64,000 bases of DNA from Varroa destructor (taxonomy: Eukaryota; Arthropoda; Arachnida; Mesostigmata; Varroidae). Below are positions 57,940-64,000 of this stretch, in pieces. The stretch is from contig NW_019211454.1 of NCBI RefSeq assembly GCF_002443255.2, forward strand, positions 30,238,061 to 30,302,060, read 5' to 3'. The translations under genes and the position numbers were made by a program. The notes beneath the pieces were generated by a model. That model was not told the DNA's origin, made no database searches, and was given only the letters and a program-made list of their open reading frames with translations. How positions within the stretch are numbered: position 1 is the stretch's first letter; every line of letters begins with the position of its first letter.

Positions 57940-60900
57940 AAAGAACTTTTGACTTGAAGCTAATCGAAATCGTGCTTTCTAGCCCTATCAACCGAACAAC
58001 TGTACGTGGACAGCAGCTGTATTACTGGATGGCTCCGCGATCATTTTGACGCAGTTTAGAGTTTAACTAGAAACGGAGCCGTTGGCTAGTAAGGGCTAGA
58101 ATGAGTGCGGCCTGTGATATACCTTTCAGTCGCTCTATCTCTCCGTGCCTCTTTACGAGAGTGTCTGGTAGGTTCAAAAGTTTACACAGACAATTTATGG
58201 CTAATCGCACCCGAATGCAAGTATTGCGTCCTGAATCTTGTGAGATGGTTGGCGTATAGAAGGCGGAATACTGATTGACGATAAATTGCTCATCAAGGTC
58301 ATTAAGTCAGAAAGCTAGTGTTTCGGTGAAGCCGATCTCTATGCGATGCCCTCGTTGGAATGTATTTGACCAAACCTAAAAGGCACAGAAACCTTGACAA
58401 TATCTATTCGATTTTACTTTGCATCTTGCAAATCTAGCATAATGACTTCAACTGCCTCTCTAAGTCTCGCTATGGTGTAGACACAAGACATATTTTTGAT
58501 GGATGTACTCTATCTTCTGGTTCGGAAAAAGGAGAATCCTTTAAGATCTAATCGAATACTTAACGTTTCATTATTACTACGATAGCCAGCTTTGTCCAAA
58601 GTAGTAACTGGAAAAGGTTAGGGCAGTTAATATTCCACTGGTGCAATTTGAGTGGGGTCAACCAGGTGACTTGCTCGGGGGTAGGCGGTCGTAAGTTAGA
58701 AGGGCATCGATCTCGTGATAAATGCAAGCCTTAGCGATAATTCGATTAATTAGTGAAGTTCGTAGCGGTGATCTCTCCACCCAGAAAGGTACATCCCCGT
58801 CTCCGCTCGGGCCTTAACCCATGGTCTCCTGAAAGAACTGTCACTACCAGCCCAGTGGGTGTGCCAACAGCGGCACTTTGTTTTCGTCCGCTGGTGATTA
58901 GAGAGAAAGCGAGGGAAGGAGGTGGCACAGCGCAGTCTTTGTGCGAATGTGGTCGATGGCATCGCCGAGCCTTAACGATTAGGCCTGGATGGCGACTGAT
59001 CGACATTAGCCGGGCCCTCAAAGTACGCCCAACAATCGTCTAAACTCAAGCCTCGCAGGACCGGGAATGTGGACGAGGGGTTGAGTACGCCCCAGCACAT
59101 CTATGCTATAACACTACATGATATCATCTAACGCAGCAGCATTAGTCAGCGGTACAATGCAATATGACGTTCTCTTGGACGATCTACTCGCCCTTACTTT
59201 TGTCCTGCCTAACAGGCTTTGTTCTATGCCCGCTACGTCGACCGGGAAGGTGGCGTGTAATAGCAATGCACCACATGTTAGTGCGGACTGTGCTTTTGTT
59301 GCTGTTCTTACCGTTGATGTCGCCGATCTCCCTTCCAGGCGTCCATCAGGCCGTCGCCAGCATCACTCGTTTCCCTCGTTCAAACAAAGCGGAGCGTGTT
59401 TCGTCGAGTGAGCGACTATCTGAGGCAAGGATACATGTAGATAGGTATCGTCGTTTGTAGTTTGTATAATACCTATGAGTAGTACAAATCCGTGAATGTA
59501 CGAAGATAGAAAAACAATGGGGGAGGTTCGTATGGGTGTAAATACATACACGTTGCTAGGTACGTAACCTCAGTGGGAGTTGTGTGCACTGTGCGGCAAA
59601 GGCAGCACATCTAAAACGACGAACATTCGCGTCGGCACCCTAATTTTTGTCGTTGTCCTGGCAATGTGTCCTGAGTGAGATTAGCAGGCGTCATATTTTG
59701 TTTGACTTCGAGAATGAATGAGCCAGGGAGGGCTGCATCCGGCTCGCTGCGCATGTTGCCGTGACTGTTGTTGCCGTTGCTGCAGCTGTCGCTACTCCTT
59801 CTACGATTAGTATGTATGATATACGAGTGCGTGTCGCTCTAATGGACTTTCCACTAGAGAGCATCGTATTAAAATCGAGTTTATTTTGAAATTGGAACAC
59901 CGATGGACACACGTTCACTATTTCGCACGATACGTGCTTGCGATGTACGACGTGACAGCTCCTCAGATCTTGCTATGCATAATAGGTGCAAAGCAGAAGC
60001 TCTTGCCCGCCCGAACGAATTTTTGTTTGCCACACCAACTGACAATAACTAGACTGACCAAAATGCGGACGGATAGTGATAGGAAGTAAACATTCTAAAG
60101 CAAATGGGAGGCCAAGCTCTATGATTCGCTGTGGCTTGTGCACCGCTGCTACTGCCCTAAAACGAGCCTTTGGCCTTGAATAAATATCAAAATAGCTGCC
60201 TTCGCTGAGTGCCCGACCAGTGGCTTATAACAAACCCGTAAGATAATAACCACGCACATAATTGCGTGAGTTACTAGTGACACATTATGACAATTGTCTA
60301 TACCTACCACACTGAATCTAGAGCAGTTTATCTCAAATGTATATAGAACCTATCATTTCGTTCAAAGGTAGCTATTACGAATGAATACCGGGTGGAGCAT
60401 CCCAGCAGAAGCCAGCCTCTCGGGATGTGGGCCTCTAAGCTTCTTTAAATCGGTTAGTGTAGCGTAAGTGAGTCAAGCAGGACCAGTAAGTGTTCTTGGC
60501 ATAAGGCTATGAGAGAAGGCTACTGATACATTTGGAAAACCTAGTCATAATTATAGAAAATGTGGAGTTTTCGATTTATGAGGAACAACGCGACGCTTTA
60601 TAATACTTCGACTTTACTAGTAATTGCCAGTAAAAAGGAATCGGTATTTTTAAGGAAGCGTTTATGTTCGTAATATATACCTATATAGGTATTTATTCTG
60701 TCTATGATAGATTCTCACCCTGAATAGCATCCTATTTACATGGCTTACGTACTAAAACTTAACTTGATTAAATAGTAGCTATAATTCAGTGCAATATTAT
60801 AATAGTAATTTTACGGAGATAATAAAAAATAGTTATCTATCGGCGAGACCGGTAGCGGCATATAGCGTCAGCGATTGGCCAAGAATTTGAACGCGTTGAG
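57940..60900. other. Mixed stretch with a GC-rich patch
   Basis: A GC-richer patch at 58,750-59,410 has frames of 90-98 codons open on both strands without domain or start support. The remainder is AT-leaning and featureless. Confidence 0.5.
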
Positions 60901-61361
60901 TTTCGATAGTGGCGACGGCAGAAGGTGAAAAATATAGAGGCCTCACGCTAAACGAATCCAGATGTGACGCTCCCTTGATGACCAGCGTGCCACCGAAAAC
61001 AGGCCCAACAAACAGCAGTCAAACAGAAAAGAAAATTCGGCAGCCGAAAAAACGTACCGACCTTGCAGAAAGCACGCCACGCCGTAGTATAAGAGCGGAC
61101 CAAATAAAAATGAACGGCCAATAACGATCCTGCCAATTTTGCCAAATTTAGGACCGGGTCAGTTGAGTTAAGACTGAGTTCAGCGGCATCAAGAGCCATC
61201 TTTCCTTCGAACGAAACAGAAAAGATACATACAGTAAAAGATAGCAATGGCAGTGCAACTTAAATTAAAGAGTAAAAAGCGCAGACAAGGGAGCCCAGTC
61301 TTTTAGAGGTGTGCACCAAAGATAGAATACACATGACGAACGAGCGACAGGAAAAGCGGCC

Positions 61362-61682
61362 TTAACAAGGCCAACAGGGGTTGGTCGAGCATAACGACGG
61401 CGGCGGCGGCGGCGGCAACAGCAAAGCATCAGTCGAATACCAACAACAGCAGCAACAGAGAACAGAAAACAACAACGAACATCGGTCAAAGTGGAGAAAG
61501 CCAGCTGATGATGATATAGTTGTGGCTGTGGCTACAATTATAGCTGCCGCGGAGGCAGTGACCATGAGCGAAGTGGCGGCAGCGAGGACTCTGAAGACAG
61601 CCACATTTAAGGCTCGTTTGTTCCTGTCGTCTTTAGCGCCGTTTTCGCTATCGTAGTCGTCTCTCCGTTCCTGATGCAGCAT
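61362..61682 (-). CDS. Candidate N-terminal exon with membrane segment, unassigned
   Basis: An ATG at 61,682 on the minus strand opens a charged head (MLHQERRDDYDSENGAKDDR, then NKR). It is followed by about 30 hydrophobic residues (VAVFRVLAAATSLMVTASAA and onward), then SSSAGFLHFDR. That is the pattern of a type II or signal-anchor membrane protein. Codons in this first 60-residue part are C/G-ending and RNY-like. The remainder (a run of cysteines, then prolines encoded by a CCG array) looks like non-coding low complexity, so a splice donor would be expected before it. None is convincing, and TTG|GTATTC is the nearest. The opposite strand is also open over 61,381-61,656 with Gly and Gln runs. 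No family was recognised. Confidence 0.25.
   Translation of the reverse strand: MLHQERRDDYDSENGAKDDRNKRALNVAVFRVLAAATSLMVTASAAAIIVATATTISSSAGFLHFDRCSLLFSVLCCCCCWYSTDALLLPPPPPPSLCSTNPCWPC
61398..61416 (+). repeat. (CGG)6 array
   Basis: Six CGG units are followed by CAA/CAG-rich repeats to about 61,460. The two strands would give Gly/Gln or Pro/Cys runs. It marks the edge of the GC-rich 60.9-61.7 kb island. Confidence 0.9.
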
Positions 61683-61699
61683 CAGCCGTCCAATGAGTG

Positions 61700-64000
61700 C
61701 TGATGCTTATGCTGGTAATACAACTGCTTCTGTTCTTCGCGTAGGAGCCTCTCGCTTTCCTCAACAGAGTGTATGTATGATACCTATAGGCCTAGCCTTG
61801 TTGTTAGAATGATTTGAATTCGTCGGCTGTATTGAGCCGATCCAGAAACCAGCTTGGTGTTTCCTAGTAAACGGTCTTGTAAGGTCCACCTAAGAATGTT
61901 CGTAGGAGAATCACAAAGAAAATATGAGTGCGCGTGTGTAGTAGCAAGCGAGCAGGGTTAACAATGCTATAGAGGCAAAAAGAGATCTCTGACTTAGATA
62001 TAACAGCAAGACAAGGTCTTTTCTCCCGGGATTCGTTCCTAAACCTTCCTATGCTAGGACAAAACAGAACTACAGTGAAAATTGAATTGGAGCTGGCATA
62101 GAATTAATTCCTAACACCCGCTTTCTCGTCGAATCCCGACTGACGCTCAGGAAGAGGCAACAATAAGCAACTTAAGCTGACGTGCTACTGGATTATGCGA
62201 GGGCCATGCTAACAATCAACTGACGGAAAAATATGTAAGTTAAACCGGTCTATTTGGCCAAGAAATCAGGCACATCAGGAGCCATCCACTGAACTTACTT
62301 TATCAGCAAAAATTAGAGACGTTTGACACATGTCCCTACCGAGCTCATACAAAATCCAGCGACTCGGCCATTTGTTTTCAAGCGTCAAGAAATTGCATAA
62401 ACACTGCATAAAAGCAGTATGGTATATCCAGCAGTCGAAGGGGAACCGGAAGGCGTCAAAGTAAAGGAATCGTAGAAGCTGAATAAGCTTCGTTCATTTG
62501 AAATGAGAGAGGGTAAAAATGAGCGGAAAGAAGAGACAATGACCAATGACCTGCGGCAACGATGTCGTCAACGGCCTTTGCCTAGTGGGCAAGAATACAG
62601 ATATACACGGAGAAGCATGCATTCAGATTTAGGGAGACAGTAAAGCCGTTTGTCTCCGTCGAGACGATAATGAGGGTATGAGTCGTTATCAGTTGAAACG
62701 AACGCATGAACCAGACGAGACCAGAAGGCAGCGGGGGGCGGGGGGTGGGGTACTCAAGTGGCAATTACCTGTTTCGGCTGTTCAGCGAAACGCCAGAAGT
62801 AAAAAATAGTTGAGAATGAAATGCTGGACTAAAAAGGACAGGGAAAGAGAACAAAGGATACAGAGACACAAAATGATGCGGCAGCAACGGCAAAAACAGC
62901 AGCTGAAGCCGAAAAGGAATTACTATGAAAGGAGGCGGAGTATACGGCGAGTCAGGGTCCGCCCATCCGTCGTCGATCCATTATTACTGTTTATATATAT
63001 CTATCGTCGACTTGCCAAATAGCTTCTATATGCATGGAAATGTTTGGCTTTGTTCTTGAGTGATACAATCAATTAAAGTAGAACATTTATCTTGATCAAA
63101 CAGTACTGCCGTAGAAAACCCGAATTTGACCGGAGTGAAAGAAGCTGCGGCAGAAAGATGATTTCGAACGTTGCATTAGAAATTTACACGTACAAACACT
63201 TCTTTTTAATTTAATTAGGTACACATATACATATAAAATACAGACGAAGAGTAATCAAGCCAATCAGTGGCATCATTAGATTCCTTTGTGCTTGCTCCGA
63301 ATGGTCCGAAAGCATATACAGAAAAAACAATAGAAACAAACACATGCCTACCTAAAACTATCATTTACTGGTACAAACGTAAAGAGTAAAATAAGGTATC
63401 CTAATTATATCGAGACAGAATCCTACTAATACGTCAATGATTTCAAATTTCCTGCATCTCAAATAATACATACAAATGTGCAGCGACTCCTAACTTTAGT
63501 TATGGGCACGCAGTTGAGGATTTTATAACTTTGATACTGACACCGTAAATACAATATTTTTGGTTCTATTAAGTGCCGGTTAATTCTGCCGGTTAATTCG
63601 TTTAGGAAAACATTAATTTTTTGTCTAGGAAACAAGTTACATAATCATAAGTTAGCTGAAGCTAGACACCACATGAGAATTGGTGACAACCTAGAGAATA
63701 TTAGGGTAAAGCTTATATTACTTCCATCAACTTCAATTCAAATGGTTAATTTAAGCAATTCGATGAGCGGCACAAATAACCATTGCAATCAAAAAAAAAC
63801 TTGTGACCAAAACTCGTAAAGCGTTCTGCCCTTATCAGTTGACATCTAACGAAAGTCACCCAGAGGGTCTATAGCAGAAAAGGCCAATATACCTTAAACT
63901 TTGCATTTTCATGGCAAAGTACTTCTATTATACGTTGCGTATCTGCATATAGCCGTTTTCGCTTGATAAGAATTTTCGCAAAAGCAAAATGTCCGATTTT
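61700..64000. other. Gene-free stretch to window end
   Basis: No supported gene. The basic frame at 62,810-63,022 (Arg/Lys/Gln-rich) starts with a non-ATG codon and lies in purine-rich sequence next to the G-rich tract at 62.74 kb. Confidence 0.55.
62733..62750 (+). promoter_or_regulatory. G-rich tract, possible quadruplex
   Basis: The tract is G6-C-G6-T-G4. There are only three separate runs, so a standard three-tetrad quadruplex would need an interrupted long run. A two-tetrad or intermolecular form is possible. Confidence 0.4.

Overview
This looks like a stretch of a eukaryotic nuclear genome, most likely an arthropod (a mite or other chelicerate is possible, but that is only an inference). 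The reasons are the lack of any dense array of long reading frames, abundant microsatellites and homopolymer runs, and decayed mariner-family transposases. There are also arthropod-style core-promoter words (TCAGT initiators) and CTCF-like AGATGGCGC words. No operon, prophage, plasmid, CRISPR array, rRNA or intact tRNA was found. No protein of known family was recognised with confidence, apart from the transposon relics.

Layout. Most of the window is AT-leaning, gene-free sequence that reads as intron or intergenic DNA. Set into it are GC/CpG-richer islands at about 4.6-5.5, 6.5-7.1, 12.6-14.4, 15.2-15.8, 16.7-18.2, 19.2-19.7, 21.5-22.2, 29.0-31.1, 43.6-44.8, 57.5-57.9, 58.7-59.4 and 60.9-61.7 kb. 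Reading frames stay open on both strands in these islands because of base composition, so most long frames there are probably not genes. A few have extra support (ATG context, RNY codon rhythm, membrane segment, splice donor or poly(A) signal) and are listed as low-confidence candidates: 29.3-29.5 kb (-), 40.2-40.5 kb (-), 44.1-44.7 kb (+), 51.8 kb (+) and 61.4-61.7 kb (-).

The firmest calls are three fossil mariner-like transposases. One is on the minus strand at 25.57-26.32 kb: start and stop regions are traceable, with a large internal deletion. A fragment lies at about 27.8-28.0 kb (+). A longer, distinct relic lies at about 55.5-56.35 kb (+). All carry stops and frameshifts and are dead.

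Other structure includes a 26-bp near-perfect hairpin at 38,626-38,681 and perfect hairpins at 56,408-56,437, 40,950-40,980 and 23,015-23,038. There is a five-run G-quadruplex motif at 6,763-6,788, and adjoining (CT)n, (GC)n and polypyrimidine tracts at 19.3 kb. Trinucleotide arrays lie at 30.9 kb, a (TA)21 tract at 52.26 kb, and several CTCF-like words are scattered through the window.

One speculative reading is that the minus strand carries spread-out exons of an adhesion-type protein: an Ig-like frame at 52.9 kb, an FN3-like frame at 33.8 kb and a membrane-spanning terminal frame at 29.4 kb followed by AATAAA. The domain order would be right, but key cysteines and clean splice sites are missing, so this is a hypothesis and not an annotation.
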